64,000 nucleotides of DNA from DASQPJ01 sp036268355 (GCA_036268355.1 DATAUG010000117.1:1-64000), one strand, 5' to 3'; shown: positions 8,591-17,686, counted from the first letter of the stretch. The notes: generated from the sequence alone by a model not told the origin. Program-made: numbers and translations.

Positions 8591-9532
8591 ATGGCCCGAC
8601 ACGCCCGCGAGGTGGTCGGGACGACCCGTCGTCGGGTCGTCCCCACCACGGTCTTGGGCACGGTCGCCGCGGCGGTCGCCACCATCGGTGTGGCGACAGT
8701 GCGCCCGCCGCACGGGGCATCCGCCGCCGACGCCTCGGCCGAGATGACCGACGCGAGCACGCAGGCCGGCCCGGTTGCCGCTGCGGAGCAGGTCCTCGAC
8801 ACTGGGCCGGGCCACACCGATCACGATCTGGCGCAGGCCGAGCGGGCCGCGCGAGACGCCGCGCGCCGGCTGCTGGCGGGCCGGATTGCCGCCATCGAGG
8901 CCGAGACGGCCGCCAAAGCAGCGGAGGTAGCCGCCAAAGCGGCGGCCGTGGCCCGGGCGCAGTTGCTCGAGCTTCAGGCCAGGTGCGGTTATCACCCCTG
9001 GGAGCAACGCCATCCGGACCACGACCGCGACCAACTGCGCAACGCTCGGACGATCATCTCGGTGGCCCGCGCCATGGGCCTGCCGCCGCGCGCCGCAGTG
9101 ATCGCGCTGGCCGCCGCCGAGCAGGAGTCGAGGCTGATCAACATGCGGGGCGGCGACCTGGACTCGGCCGGCTTGTTCCAAGAACGTCCCTCCGCCGGCT
9201 GGGGCACCCACCGTCAGGTGACCGACCCCGCATACGCCACGCGCACCTTCTACCGAGTACTGCTGAAGGTCCCCGGCTGGCAGCACCTGCCGGTCACGCT
9301 CGTCGCCCAGGCCGTCGAGGTCTCGGCATTCGGCCGGGCCTACGCCCGGTGGGAGGCGTCCTCGGCCGCGCTGGTCTCCCGCTACTGGCACGTCCCCGTA
9401 ATTGCGCTGCTGTGCGAGCCGCGACCCGGCGGCCGACACCGCGCTGACCGTAACCACGCCGACCGTCACCACCAGGCGCGCGCCACCGGGTCGGCACACA
9501 AGTCCGAGGCCACGCACCGGCGGGCACACTGA
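8591..9532 (+). CDS. Secreted or membrane-anchored lysozyme-like (transglycosylase-fold) protein
   Basis: 313 residues. An N-terminal hydrophobic segment (VLGTVAAAVATIGVATV, residues 20-36) serves as signal peptide or anchor, then an Ala/Glu-rich coiled-coil helix (about 75-125). The C-terminal domain with AALAAAEQESRLINMRGGDLDSAGLFQERPS and GWGTHRQVTDP is the actinobacterial lysozyme-like domain found in cell-envelope proteins; the Glu of EQES is the presumed catalytic position. The ATG at 8591 is chosen because the signal segment follows it directly. A basic His/Arg-rich tail ends the protein. Confidence 0.7.
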   Translation: MARHAREVVGTTRRRVVPTTVLGTVAAAVATIGVATVRPPHGASAADASAEMTDASTQAGPVAAAEQVLDTGPGHTDHDLAQAERAARDAARRLLAGRIAAIEAETAAKAAEVAAKAAAVARAQLLELQARCGYHPWEQRHPDHDRDQLRNARTIISVARAMGLPPRAAVIALAAAEQESRLINMRGGDLDSAGLFQERPSAGWGTHRQVTDPAYATRTFYRVLLKVPGWQHLPVTLVAQAVEVSAFGRAYARWEASSAALVSRYWHVPVIALLCEPRPGGRHRADRNHADRHHQARATGSAHKSEATHRRAH

Positions 9533-9634
9533 TTCAGGCACGACAAGAGTTCAGGCACGGAAAGCGAGGGGTCGTCGGGCTCCGGTCGCAGCCGCGCAGC
9601 CGGCATCACCGGTGACCCGGGAACGCCGCCTGAC

Positions 9635-10216
9635 TCAGCGACCGCCGTTGCGGTCCGGGAGATATCCGTCCCAGTGCGTCCAGGCGGTGTCCCACGAACC
9701 AAGGCGGGTGCGTTCGGCAGCTCGCCGGGCGGCCGACACTGCGCTCCACACGGCCGCCCCGCCGGCCGCCTCGACGGCCAGGCCGGTCAGGGCTCCTCTG
9801 ACCCAGGCATCGGCCACCGGTGGGGGTTGGTGCCGCAGGCTTCCGTCCGGCGCCAGTCCAACCGGGATCGCCACGCCCGCGTTCAGTCGTGAGGAGACCT
9901 TCACGGTGCCGCGGTGCACCTTGCCGGAGCGCTCGCTCCAGGCCACCGGCACCACCCACCGCGGCATCGCGGTGTATCGGTCGGCCGGAAGCAGGAGAGC
10001 CTGTCGGGCGGTGGTCGCCGGCACCGTGCGGTCCGGATCGCGCACCGAGTCGAAAACCCACACCCCCACCGCGATCGCACCGGCGGTGGTGCCCAGTGCG
10101 GCCGGCCCGGCGAGGGCCCAGGCCGCGATCCGGATCCGCCCGCCGCGGCGGCGAAGCGGGTCCGCGCCCGCCGCCCGACGGAGCTCCGCGCCGTAACGCC
10201 GGCCCCGCCACCGCAC
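9635..10216 (-). CDS. Rv1733c-family membrane protein
   Basis: 193 residues with two membrane segments (about 30-55 and 140-160) enclosing an extracytoplasmic domain. The end, RLGSWDTAWTHWDGYLPDR, is the Rv1733c-family C-terminus. In Mycobacterium tuberculosis Rv1733c belongs to the DosR regulon; function unknown. Start GTG at 10216. Single gene, divergent from the small secreted protein at 10689. Confidence 0.75.
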   Translation of the reverse strand: MRWRGRRYGAELRRAAGADPLRRRGGRIRIAAWALAGPAALGTTAGAIAVGVWVFDSVRDPDRTVPATTARQALLLPADRYTAMPRWVVPVAWSERSGKVHRGTVKVSSRLNAGVAIPVGLAPDGSLRHQPPPVADAWVRGALTGLAVEAAGGAAVWSAVSAARRAAERTRLGSWDTAWTHWDGYLPDRNGGR

Positions 10217-10688
10217 CGCCGGCCCGGTCCCATGCGCCGATCATCCTCGAACCCCGCGGACACCGCCATACCGCACGAAAGCCTGCGGGCCGCAAGACGG
10301 TCCAGCCGCCGGGACGGGCGTTCGAGACGGCTGTCGACGGCACTACAGGGCGGGTGTCGCTTGCGTCCGGCCAACCCGAGGCTATTAGCGACGGGTTGGC
10401 CGGACGCAACGGCAGAACGGGGGGGCGTTTGTCCAACTGTTTGCCGGAATGCGCCGCCTCCGGGGCCAACGTGTCGGGCCGGCTAACCCGCGATCCGATT
10501 GTCTGTGCGTCACCGGCCGCAGCGGCCGGGAAGGTGTTCGGAAGACAACACCTGCACCGTTCGGGCACAGACGCCCACGGCGGTCGGGACCGGGTAATCC
10601 TTTCCACACAAGGGAAGCGGGACGACCCCCTGGCCGAACCGGACCACCAGACCCGGCGACATCGGCGACCCACACATCGGAGGTAGTC
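10217..10688. other. Intergenic region between divergent genes
   Basis: About 470 bases. It holds a perfect 18-bp inverted repeat of the TTGCGTCCGG family (10361-10409), a CCGGCCG-CAG-CGGCCGG hairpin near 10513 and AGGTGTT/AACACCT at 10533-10554. The promoters for 10216 and 10689 must also lie here; I cannot place them. Confidence 0.6.
10361..10409. repeat. TTGCGTCCGG long inverted repeat, copy 1
   Basis: Perfect 18-bp arms (10361-10378 and 10392-10409) around a 13-nt loop containing CTATT. The arms begin TTGCGTCCGGCCAACCCG. Intergenic. Confidence 0.92.
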
Positions 10689-10967
10689 GTGAACCGCTCC
10701 ATCGCCGCCCGCATCGCAGCCGTTGCCGGCACGACCTGCCTGGCCGCCCTCGCTCTCGCCGGCCCCGCCGGCGCCGCCACCGCCGCACCCAGCCCGGCAC
10801 CGGGCGAATTGGTCGCCTCGGCCGGCTGGGAGCACAGCTACCAGGTCTTCCACGGCCAGGGCTGGACCCCCGACCGCGCCAAGGCAAACGCTCTGTTCAA
10901 CTGCCGTGCCGACCACCCCTACGCCCAGGACGCCTGCCACATTCTCGACGCCCACATCATCCCCTGA
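10689..10967 (+). CDS. Small secreted protein, unknown function
   Basis: 92 residues: an N-terminal signal peptide (RIAAVAGTTCLAALALAGPAGAATA, cleavage likely after an Ala-x-Ala) and a mature part of about 60 residues with two cysteines (NCRADHPYAQDAC), probably one disulfide. Start GTG at 10689 with GGAGG six bases before it. No family recognised. Confidence 0.72.
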   Translation: MNRSIAARIAAVAGTTCLAALALAGPAGAATAAPSPAPGELVASAGWEHSYQVFHGQGWTPDRAKANALFNCRADHPYAQDACHILDAHIIP

Positions 10968-11160
10968 ACGGCGCTCAACCCGGATGCCACGTCACGCCGA
11001 CCCGCGATCGTGGCACCCGGAGCAAGCCCGCACGCAACCAGGCCGACCGGCCACCGATCGCGGGCTGGTGACGATGCGTCAGCCGGCGAGCTGACGCCCC
11101 ATCACGGGGGCCGCGTTGCTCCCGACTGCAATGCCCGCCGGGCCGCTCGTGGGTCGGCAA

Positions 11161-11637
11161 CTAAAGATCGATCTGCAGGGTCGGTGTCCAAGCCGCGCCC
11201 CGGTGACTGCGCCACCACTCGTCGATCACGCGGAAACTCCGATCGAAGTGGCCGCCTCCGGTGATGAAACGGCGCGGCTCGTCGAGGAGGATCTGGCGAC
11301 GGTCATCGGTCCACAGGGCGATGCGCTTGCGTCCGCCCACCGACTCGACGGTGATGGCCTGGATCCGCGTCCAGCGGACGCTCGTCGACTTTCCGCGACC
11401 GTGATGCACCAAGCCTTGGGTGTCCGTGAGGGTGATCCCGTAGCCCCATCGCTCCACCCCGCCGGCTGCGGCGATGGCGAAGTTCAACGCGATCAACGCG
11501 TACCAGTTGGGGTTTGCCGGCCCGAAAATCCAGCAGCCGACGCCGAAGGCCAGCGCCAGGGCCGGGTATCCGAAAATCCGCCACCGGTTCGCACGGATCC
11601 TGGTCGGTGTGGCGCCGTCCACCGGTGCCACGGCCAC
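11161..11637 (-). CDS. Membrane protein with PH-like domain
   Basis: 158 residues. Two close hydrophobic segments (about 21-40 and 44-60) precede a domain of alternating strands (YGITLTDTQGLVHHGR, VRWTRIQAITVE, RKRIALWTDD) typical of bacterial PH-like membrane proteins. Start GTG at 11637 behind GGGGAGG. Function unknown. Confidence 0.7.
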   Translation of the reverse strand: MAVAPVDGATPTRIRANRWRIFGYPALALAFGVGCWIFGPANPNWYALIALNFAIAAAGGVERWGYGITLTDTQGLVHHGRGKSTSVRWTRIQAITVESVGGRKRIALWTDDRRQILLDEPRRFITGGGHFDRSFRVIDEWWRSHRGAAWTPTLQIDL

Positions 11638-11822
11638 ACCTCCCCGGACAGCGGACGCCCCGCGTCAGGGAGCCTGCCACAGAGACGTCCGCGCCCGACT
11701 GCCCAGGGTCGACAAAGCCTGCGACAGGCGCCGGCCGGCAGCCGGAGTCGTCGGAGTGCTTGCTGCACGAGGTGGTTGCCCTGGCTGGAGGCCGCCGGGA
11801 CCTCTCAACACCCCGGCCACGC

Positions 11823-11853
11823 CGTCTGGCACCTGACGAAGCGTCAGGTGCCA
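11823..11853. repeat. CTGACG palindrome copy 2, extended to a 14-bp perfect stem
   Basis: The perfect core CTGACG-AAG-CGTCAG (11831-11845) is extended on both sides to TCTGGCACCTGACG / CGTCAGGTGCCAGA. It lies between the Ala/Pro-rich secreted protein (ends 11881) and the PH-like gene (starts 11637), and could end transcription of the former. Confidence 0.85.
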
Positions 11854-11880
11854 GACAGGGCAGGCGATTGGACCGGTCGG

Positions 11881-12234
11881 TCAGCCGACCGGGGAAGTGC
11901 CGGGCAGGGCCGGGGCGGCCGGCACGTTCGGGACTGCCGCGGCCGGTGGCACGCAAGGCGTGCTGGGCGCAGCGGGCGCTCCCGGAACCGAGGGTGCCGA
12001 CGGTGCGTTCGGAACCGAGGGTGCGTTCGGCACCGGCGGCGCCGGCGGGACTGCCGGGGCCTCGGGCGCGCCCGGGACCGCGGGAGCCTTCGGCACCTGC
12101 GGGGCCGAGGCCGGGTTGCACGCGGCAGCAGGCGTACCAGCGCCGGTCGGGGAGAGGGTCGTGGCGCTCGCAGCGCCCGGTACGAGTACCGCACCGAGCA
12201 GGCTCGCACCGATGATGGCCGTAATTCTACGCAT
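11881..12234 (-). CDS. Secreted Ala/Pro-rich repeat protein
   Basis: 117 residues: signal peptide (AIIGASLLGAVLVPGAASA), then a low-complexity mature part built on repeats of the type VPNAPSVPNAPSAPSVPGAP, with two cysteines flanking the repeat. The composition suggests an extended, wall-spanning or surface spacer. Start ATG at 12234 with AAGGAG upstream. A CTGACG palindrome lies 127 bases upstream. No family recognised. Confidence 0.75.
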   Translation of the reverse strand: MRRITAIIGASLLGAVLVPGAASATTLSPTGAGTPAAACNPASAPQVPKAPAVPGAPEAPAVPPAPPVPNAPSVPNAPSAPSVPGAPAAPSTPCVPPAAAVPNVPAAPALPGTSPVG

Positions 12235-12360
12235 GAATTGCTCCTTCACTCGCCTCTGAGTGGACGGGCAGGTCCATACGTAGATCGTCGGTGCGGAACA
12301 GAACGTTTCACCGATTGCCGAAATAAATCCCCCACGCGCACGGTCCGGCGGCATCGCCGT

Positions 12361-12375
12361 ATGACAGAGCGTCAG
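12361..12375. repeat. CTGACG palindrome, copy 3
   Basis: ATGACA-GAG-CGTCAG, two mismatches. It is upstream of the Ala/Pro-rich secreted protein and downstream of the STAS gene at 12402. Confidence 0.6.
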
Positions 12376-12401
12376 TTTCCACAGGGCTGCCGAGGGTGCG
12401 T

Positions 12402-12752
12402 TCAGGGTTCGGTACGCAGCTTCGCGACCTTGTCCATGGCCACCGTGTGCAGGATGCGTTCGATCAGTGAACCGTGGGCCACGGTGATCTCGAGTCCCTC
12501 GCCGGCCAGGTCGAACAGGGCCTCGATGCCACGGCTGTCGATGAACCGGACACCGGTCAGGTCGATCCGATGCCCGCCGGGTGGTGCCCCCGACGCACGT
12601 AGGGCCGCCACCACGGTGGCGGCACCGACGGCGTCGATCTCCCCGCGTACCACAAGGACTCCGTCGCGCAAGCCGGTAGAGAGCCGCGCATCGTGGCGGT
12701 CCGGTTGCGGCCGCGAACCCCCGGTCACGGCCGGCCCGCAGGCAACGCCCAC
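12402..12752 (-). CDS. STAS-domain anti-sigma factor antagonist
   Basis: 116 residues. The STAS fold is visible in GVLVVRGEIDAVGAATVVAALR, IDLTGVRFIDSRGIEALFDLA and the C-terminal strand-helix pair. The Ser of FIDSRG is the position phosphorylated by RsbW/SpoIIAB kinases in this family. Start GTG at 12752. It stands alone here; the kinase and phosphatase partners could be those at 51-60 kb. Confidence 0.85.
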   Translation of the reverse strand: MGVACGPAVTGGSRPQPDRHDARLSTGLRDGVLVVRGEIDAVGAATVVAALRASGAPPGGHRIDLTGVRFIDSRGIEALFDLAGEGLEITVAHGSLIERILHTVAMDKVAKLRTEP

Positions 12753-13105
12753 CGTCGGCGCGCCAACGGTTCAAGCCGGCCTCGCGAAATCCGCCACCTC
12801 CGGTGCCGGACGCTCGACCACCGTGCGCCCATCCTCGCGCTCCTCCTGCGCGGATGACTGACTACCCGTCAGGAATTAGGGCGCAGCAGAGCCGGGAGGC
12901 CCCCGCGCGGGCCACCGCTCCAATCCGCCCGGAGTCTGCCCGTCGCCGCTGCCCACGAAACGCCGCTGTGCCGTCCGTGACCGAGCGCACCGGAGTGGTC
13001 AGCCGAATTCGCATGTCTGAGGGCGCAGGTCGGTCGGCCCGGTTGCGGTCGCATTGGTACGGTGCTGATCGTCACCAACGGCAATGAATGGGTTCTGACG
13101 ACCCG
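12753..13105. other. Intergenic region
   Basis: About 350 bases upstream of the STAS gene. It holds CTGACG palindrome copies 4 and 5, at 12858 and 13095. No gene supported. Confidence 0.6.
12858..12872. repeat. CTGACG palindrome, copy 4
   Basis: CTGACT-ACC-CGTCAG, one mismatch; 106 bases upstream of the STAS gene start. Confidence 0.7.
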
Positions 13106-13109
13106 TCAG
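13095..13109. repeat. CTGACG palindrome, copy 5 (perfect)
   Basis: CTGACG-ACC-CGTCAG. The TGA stop codon of the HAD gene on the minus strand lies inside it. Confidence 0.85.
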
Positions 13110-13789
13110 TGATCCGTCGCGATCCGATCGGGCAGGGCCAGCAGACCCTCGGCGACCTCGACCAGATCGGCACCGCTCACGTCCGGCGGGGCGAAGATCT
13201 CCCCGTAGCCGCCTTCCGCGCGCGCGGCCCAACCAGTGAGCAGCCCGGCCCGTTTGGCGGCGTGGCAGTCCCAGGCATGGACGGCCACCAACGCAACCTG
13301 ATCCGGAGTCAGTCCCAGCCGGGCCGCGCCGTGGTGGTACACCCGAGCGGGCGGCTTCCAGGTGTTGATCTCGGCGGTGGGCACCACCGCCTCGATGTAG
13401 CCGGCCAACCCGCACCGGTCCAGGAAGGCCTGCACCGTCGCCCCGCTGCCGTTGGTCAGGCAGATCATCCGCACGCCCGCATCGGCCAGCATCCGCATTG
13501 CCGGCTCCACATCCGGATGCGCGGGCAGCTCGGCGAACCCGGCCAGCACGTACGCCACCTCGTCCTCGGACAGCCGGTGACCACTGATGGTGCGCAACGA
13601 CGCGGCGGCCGCCACCGGGAACGGCACGAAATCCCCGACGACCGAAAGCCCGACGCCGTAAAGCAATGTGCGCGGGAACCAGGCCTGGACCGCCGTGGCC
13701 GGCAGTCCCACCGCTTCGAGGCGGGAACCCAGCGGTTCCAACGCGATCAGCGTCTCCATCACGTCGAAGGCCACAGCCGCGGGCGTCAT
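13106..13789 (-). CDS. HAD-superfamily hydrolase, haloacid dehalogenase type II-like
   Basis: 227 residues. Motif I is VAFDVMETLIALE near residue 8 (nucleophile Asp9), but the usual second Asp (DxD) is Met-Glu, as in haloacid dehalogenases that do not act on phosphates. Motif II is CLTNGSG; later NTWKPP carries the motif III Lys and VAVHAWDCHAAKRAGL the acidic motif IV. Substrate unknown. The start ATG overlaps the stop of the SRPBCC gene (ATGA), so the pair is one operon. Confidence 0.85.
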   Translation of the reverse strand: MTPAAVAFDVMETLIALEPLGSRLEAVGLPATAVQAWFPRTLLYGVGLSVVGDFVPFPVAAAASLRTISGHRLSEDEVAYVLAGFAELPAHPDVEPAMRMLADAGVRMICLTNGSGATVQAFLDRCGLAGYIEAVVPTAEINTWKPPARVYHHGAARLGLTPDQVALVAVHAWDCHAAKRAGLLTGWAARAEGGYGEIFAPPDVSGADLVEVAEGLLALPDRIATDH

Positions 13790-14268
13790 TTCCGGTCCGC
13801 CTTTTCCGGCGCGTCCTGGTCGTCGCCCAGGATCGTGTCGAGGTTGCGCAGGACGACGTGCCAGGCGTGTTCGTGCTCCCGTCCCGCGGTTTCGGTGAGG
13901 AATCCGGCGTGGGTCAACCGCACGTGGGTGCCCGAGCCGGCGGCGGTGAGTTGGATGCTCAGCACGGTCTCCACGCCGCCGGTGCCGCTGGGCCCGGTGA
14001 CCCAGGTCATCACGATCCGGCGCTGCGGCTCCAGCATCAGAAATCTGCCGTAGTGCGGATAGCGCCGGCCGTTGAACTCGGTCTCGAAGTAGAACGGCTC
14101 CCCCACCTCCGGCCGCATGAGAATCCGGCCCGGCAGGGCCAACCATCGGTCGCAGTGCACCGTCCAGGCCCGGTAGATGGTGCTCGCCGAGGCGAGCATG
14201 TGCCGTTCCACGGTGTGGGCGTACGGCCGTCCGGACAGGTCGGGCCACGGAATCGCGTTCTGGTTCAC
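13786..14268 (-). CDS. SRPBCC-family (AHSA1/START-like) protein
   Basis: 160 residues. VERHMLASASTIYRAWTVHCDRWLALPGR, FYFETEFNGRRYPHYGRFLMLEPQRRIVMTWVTGPSG and THVRLTHAGFLTE follow the AHSA1-type helix-grip fold, which binds hydrophobic ligands. Start GTG at 14268. Co-transcribed with the HAD gene; a joint role in degrading a small molecule is possible but unproven. Confidence 0.82.
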   Translation of the reverse strand: MNQNAIPWPDLSGRPYAHTVERHMLASASTIYRAWTVHCDRWLALPGRILMRPEVGEPFYFETEFNGRRYPHYGRFLMLEPQRRIVMTWVTGPSGTGGVETVLSIQLTAAGSGTHVRLTHAGFLTETAGREHEHAWHVVLRNLDTILGDDQDAPEKADRK

Positions 14269-14565
14269 GGATCCACGCCCGCTGCCGCGACCTCGAATCC
14301 GCCCGCGCCGACCGCGGCCGCCGGTCGCGCAGGGGCCGCGGGCCCGTTCGCCACGTCGTTGACCGGGTCGATCGCCATGCGTCCCATGAACGCGCAGGGT
14401 AGTCCCGCCGGGGAATTGCACCGCACCGACCCGATCGCAGAGTTCCGGCCGCCGGACGATCAGCACCCCGCCGCGACAGGGGTTGCCGGACCCCGATTTG
14501 GGAAGAATCCCAGCAGGTGTGCTTGGCCGCTCCACTGGAGGGCCGGCCAGGTCGGAGGGACCACG

Positions 14566-15375
14566 GTGCGGACGACCGACATCATCCGGATACCACTCGG
14601 CAGCGGCGTGCGCGGCGACCCGGCCCAGGGCGCGAGCTTGCTCGAACTGGCCGGCGTGCTGTCCGAGTCGCGGTGGACCGACCGACCGGCCACTGTCCAT
14701 CCGACGCTCGCCGTGTTGGCGCACACCGTGGGCGACCGCTTGGGGCCGCAGGGTGCGCGCCTGGCCGTGGTGTTCGCACCCTGGTTGTGCGCGACCCGCG
14801 CGAAGCGCCCGGCGGCGATGCGTGCCGTTGTGCTCACGTGCGTCAACACCGCCCTGCCGTACGCCGAGGGGCGGCTGCGTACGGGCCTGCTGCGCACCGT
14901 CCAGCGCTCCACCGAGCAGCTGGCGACGCCCGAGCCCGATCGGCGACGCCTGCAGCAGGCCTGGTGCGGCGGGCGCGAGAGCCGGGTCGCCGCGCTGACC
15001 GTGCGCCGGGCCGTCCGGGTCGTCGCCGACGTCCTGCCGCCCGGGGCCACGCACGACGAGGAGTTGCTGGGGCTGTTGGAGGACTGCATCAACGCCGCCC
15101 GCGCGGCAGCGGGCCGCCCGCCGGTCCATCCCAGACTGCCCCGCGAGTGCTGCCCGGACCACATCGACGTGGTGACCGGCTGGATCAGCCACCCGGTGAC
15201 CGGCGAGCGAGTCCGCAGCTACCGGCCGCTGGACCTCGACTGGGGCAATCGACTGGCCGGCGCGGCCGGCTCCGCGGCGCTGACCCTGGCGCCCCCGCTC
15301 GAGGCACCCCGGCCGCCGAGCGGTCGGATCCGCGGGCGGATCAGCAGGTGGCTCGCATCCGATCCGGGGACGTGA
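14566..15375 (+). CDS. Hypothetical protein, mostly helical
   Basis: 269 residues with no family I recognise. Predicted helices fill residues 20-190; a conserved-looking segment reads RECCPDHIDVVTGWISHPVTGERVRSYRPLDLDWGNRLAG, followed by a basic tail. No signal peptide or membrane segment. Start GTG at 14566 with GGAGG seven bases upstream. Single gene between two minus-strand genes. Confidence 0.65.
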   Translation: MRTTDIIRIPLGSGVRGDPAQGASLLELAGVLSESRWTDRPATVHPTLAVLAHTVGDRLGPQGARLAVVFAPWLCATRAKRPAAMRAVVLTCVNTALPYAEGRLRTGLLRTVQRSTEQLATPEPDRRRLQQAWCGGRESRVAALTVRRAVRVVADVLPPGATHDEELLGLLEDCINAARAAAGRPPVHPRLPRECCPDHIDVVTGWISHPVTGERVRSYRPLDLDWGNRLAGAAGSAALTLAPPLEAPRPPSGRIRGRISRWLASDPGT

Positions 15376-15568
15376 CGGGAGCCGGCAACGTGTTCGCCCG
15401 ATACCCCCGGAAGTCCCGGTTCTTTCATCGACCGACGTCTAGCGTTCCGGTCCACCCGCCGGCGGCAGCCGGCCGTCGGGCGGGTCCGGCATCACCGGGC
15501 GGGGCGGGGCACAGCGCGCGGGGGCGGCGCCCGCGGGATCGGGCCGGCGCTGCCCGTGGCGTGGCACG

Positions 15569-16288
15569 TCACATGACCAGGTGGGTGTCCAACCAGGCCA
15601 GGGTGCGTTGCCACGCGTCGGCCGCGGCGGCCGGTTGGAACACGGCCGGCCGGTCGTCGCAGTGGAACCCGTGATCGGCGTCGGGGTACCGGACGACCTC
15701 GGTGACAACGTCGGACTTGGCGGCTGCGCCGCGCAGGGCTTCGACCTGCTCGACGGGGATTCCCTTGTCCAGGTCGCCGTAGAGACCCAACCACGGGGTT
15801 TGCAAGGTGGGTGCGAGCTCGACCAGTGGCGGAAGGCCGAAGCGACCGTCCAGCACGCCCCCGCCGTAGAAGCTCACAGCCGCCCCCAACGGGCGCGCGG
15901 CCGCGGCGGCCAGCGCCACGCTGCCACCCATGCAGAAGCCGATGACGGCGCAGCGCCGCGGAGGGAGTCCCTCGGCCCGGAACAAGGCCAGAACAGAGCT
16001 GATGTCCATGTCCAGACCCTCGGGCGTGAGCGAGGACATCGCCTGCCGCGCCGAGTCGATATCGTCGTACTCGAAGACCGGTGAGTTCACTCGATGGAAC
16101 AGTGCCGGCGCCAGGGCCATATGGCCGGCTTCAGCCAGGCGCTCGACAATCTCCTCGATGTGGCGGGTGATCCCGAAGGCCTCCTGGATGACCACGATCC
16201 CGCCGCGCACCACAGCGAAGGGCGCTGACCGGTAGGCCGGCATTGCTCCGTCGGCGGTTCTGACCCGCACAGCGCTACCGCTCGACAT
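15569..16288 (-). CDS. Dienelactone hydrolase family protein
   Basis: 239 residues, alpha/beta hydrolase. The DLH nucleophile is Cys in VIGFCMGGSVAL (about residue 120), Asp in GLYGDLDKGIPVE and His in YPDADHGFHCDD, completing a Cys-Asp-His triad. VVIQEAFGITRHIEEIVERLAEAGH is the family N-terminus. It probably hydrolyses a lactone or ester; the natural substrate cannot be told. Start ATG at 16288. Confidence 0.9.
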   Translation of the reverse strand: MSSGSAVRVRTADGAMPAYRSAPFAVVRGGIVVIQEAFGITRHIEEIVERLAEAGHMALAPALFHRVNSPVFEYDDIDSARQAMSSLTPEGLDMDISSVLALFRAEGLPPRRCAVIGFCMGGSVALAAAAARPLGAAVSFYGGGVLDGRFGLPPLVELAPTLQTPWLGLYGDLDKGIPVEQVEALRGAAAKSDVVTEVVRYPDADHGFHCDDRPAVFQPAAAADAWQRTLAWLDTHLVM

Positions 16289-16392
16289 CCCGCTCGCTCC
16301 TTGTCCCCGACCGAGTTTCTTGTCCCCGACCGGTTTCTGGTTCCCGGTTCCGTCGACCGACCATAGTGCTCGTACCAACCAGGAGGTCAGCC

Positions 16393-17298
16393 GTGTCCGC
16401 CTCGTGCCCGTCGCGTTCGTTGCTCGGAGCCACCGGTGTCGCCGCCGGCACGGCCATGCTCGCCACCCGCGCCCGCGGTGCGACCAAGGCGGTGCTGGCA
16501 TTGGCCGCGGTCGGCGCCGGCGCGGTCGCGGCCAACGAGGCCATCGGCAAGCCGATCCCGGTGCTGCGCTGGAGTTTCCTGCGCCTGATGCTCGGGATCA
16601 AGAAGCTCACCACCGATTGGCAGGTGGGCGACGGTCGCGAGGAGGCCGCCGCCGAGTACGTCGCGCGCAACGCGCGCCGCGGCGACGCCGACGACGTCAT
16701 CGCGACCATCGACCGCTACTGCCGGACCAAGAGTTTCCTGATCAACGTCGGGGACGAGAAGGGCGAGATCCTCGACGCGGCCGTTCGTGCGGTCAAGCCG
16801 TCGTTCGTGCTCGAACTCGGCACCTACGTCGGCTACGGTGCGATGCGCCTGGCCCGCGCCGCGCCGGACGCCCGGGTCGTGACCGTCGAGTTCGTTCCCG
16901 CCAACGCCGCTATCGCGCGGCGGATCATCGAACATGCCGGCCTGTCCGACCGCATCACCGTCGTCGAGGGGACACTGGCCGACGGCGGGAAAACCCTGGA
17001 GCATCTGCGCACCGTGATCGGACTGGGCCCCGGCGGGCTGGACGCCGTCTTCCTCGACCACGCGAAGGACCACTACCTGTCCGACCTGCACCACCTGGAG
17101 GACAACGGGTGGCTGCACCCCGGAACCGTGGTGGTGGCCGACAACATCCGCTTCCCCGGCGCCCCGGACTACCGCGCCTACATGCAGGAGCAGCAAGGCC
17201 TTCGTTGGCGCACCGTGGAGCACGAGACCCATGCGGAGTACCAGAGCCTCATCAAGGACCTGGTGCTCGAGTCCAGCTACCTCGGCCCGGGACAGTAG
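16393..17298 (+). CDS. Catechol O-methyltransferase-like SAM-dependent methyltransferase, membrane-anchored
   Basis: 301 residues. An N-terminal hydrophobic part (about 10-60) precedes the catalytic domain. The SAM motif is VLELGTYVGYGAMRLAR; the COMT metal-binding acidic residues are visible in DAVFLDHAKDHYL and VVVADNIRFPGAPDY. Human COMT has the same order with a membrane-anchored form. Start GTG at 16393 directly behind AGGAGG. Small phenolic or catechol substrates are likely. Confidence 0.85.
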   Translation: MSASCPSRSLLGATGVAAGTAMLATRARGATKAVLALAAVGAGAVAANEAIGKPIPVLRWSFLRLMLGIKKLTTDWQVGDGREEAAAEYVARNARRGDADDVIATIDRYCRTKSFLINVGDEKGEILDAAVRAVKPSFVLELGTYVGYGAMRLARAAPDARVVTVEFVPANAAIARRIIEHAGLSDRITVVEGTLADGGKTLEHLRTVIGLGPGGLDAVFLDHAKDHYLSDLHHLEDNGWLHPGTVVVADNIRFPGAPDYRAYMQEQQGLRWRTVEHETHAEYQSLIKDLVLESSYLGPGQ

Positions 17299-17309
17299 AC
17301 CGACTGGAC

Positions 17310-17324
17310 CTGACACACCGTCAG
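17310..17324. repeat. CTGACG palindrome, copy 6
   Basis: CTGACA-CAC-CGTCAG, one mismatch. It lies between convergent genes and contains the TGA stop of the DksA-type gene. Confidence 0.7.
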
Positions 17325-17686
17325 AAAGCACTCCTGGCAGGGCGCCCGGCCCGCCGGGCGCAGGCGATGCAGGTACGGGCCATCGGCCGAGCGGCAAGCC
17401 GATCCGGGTCGATCGGGGCCCCGCAGGCCTCGCAGCCGCCGTAGCGGCCGGCGTCCAAGCGCCCCCGGGCGTCGTCCAGGTCGCGCAACTGTTCGACGGT
17501 CGCGTCGATCAGGGACTGGACCTGAGCGCGCTCGAACGCGGTCGTGCCCTCCGGGTCGTGCTCGTCGTCGGTCGCGGTGTCCGACGCCTCGATGATCGCG
17601 GCAAGGTCCCGACGCAGACCGGCCAGTCGCGCCCGCGCCTGCGCGGTGGCCTCGTCCAAGGCCGCGGCAACGGTCTGCCCGTCCAT
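17321..17686 (-). CDS. DksA/TraR-type zinc finger protein
   Basis: 121 residues. An N-terminal coiled coil (about 1-75, acidic) precedes a four-cysteine zinc finger, CEACG...CIACARR (about 85-107). DksA-type proteins bind the RNA polymerase secondary channel and modulate initiation, often with ppGpp; whether this one does so is inferred. Start ATG at 17686. Confidence 0.85.
   Translation of the reverse strand: MDGQTVAAALDEATAQARARLAGLRRDLAAIIEASDTATDDEHDPEGTTAFERAQVQSLIDATVEQLRDLDDARGRLDAGRYGGCEACGAPIDPDRLAARPMARTCIACARRAGRPARSAF

Noticed and set aside
8171..9541. 456-codon minus-strand frame
   Set aside because: Opposite the lysozyme-like gene; only its last part (8171-8455) lies outside that gene and is listed with low confidence.
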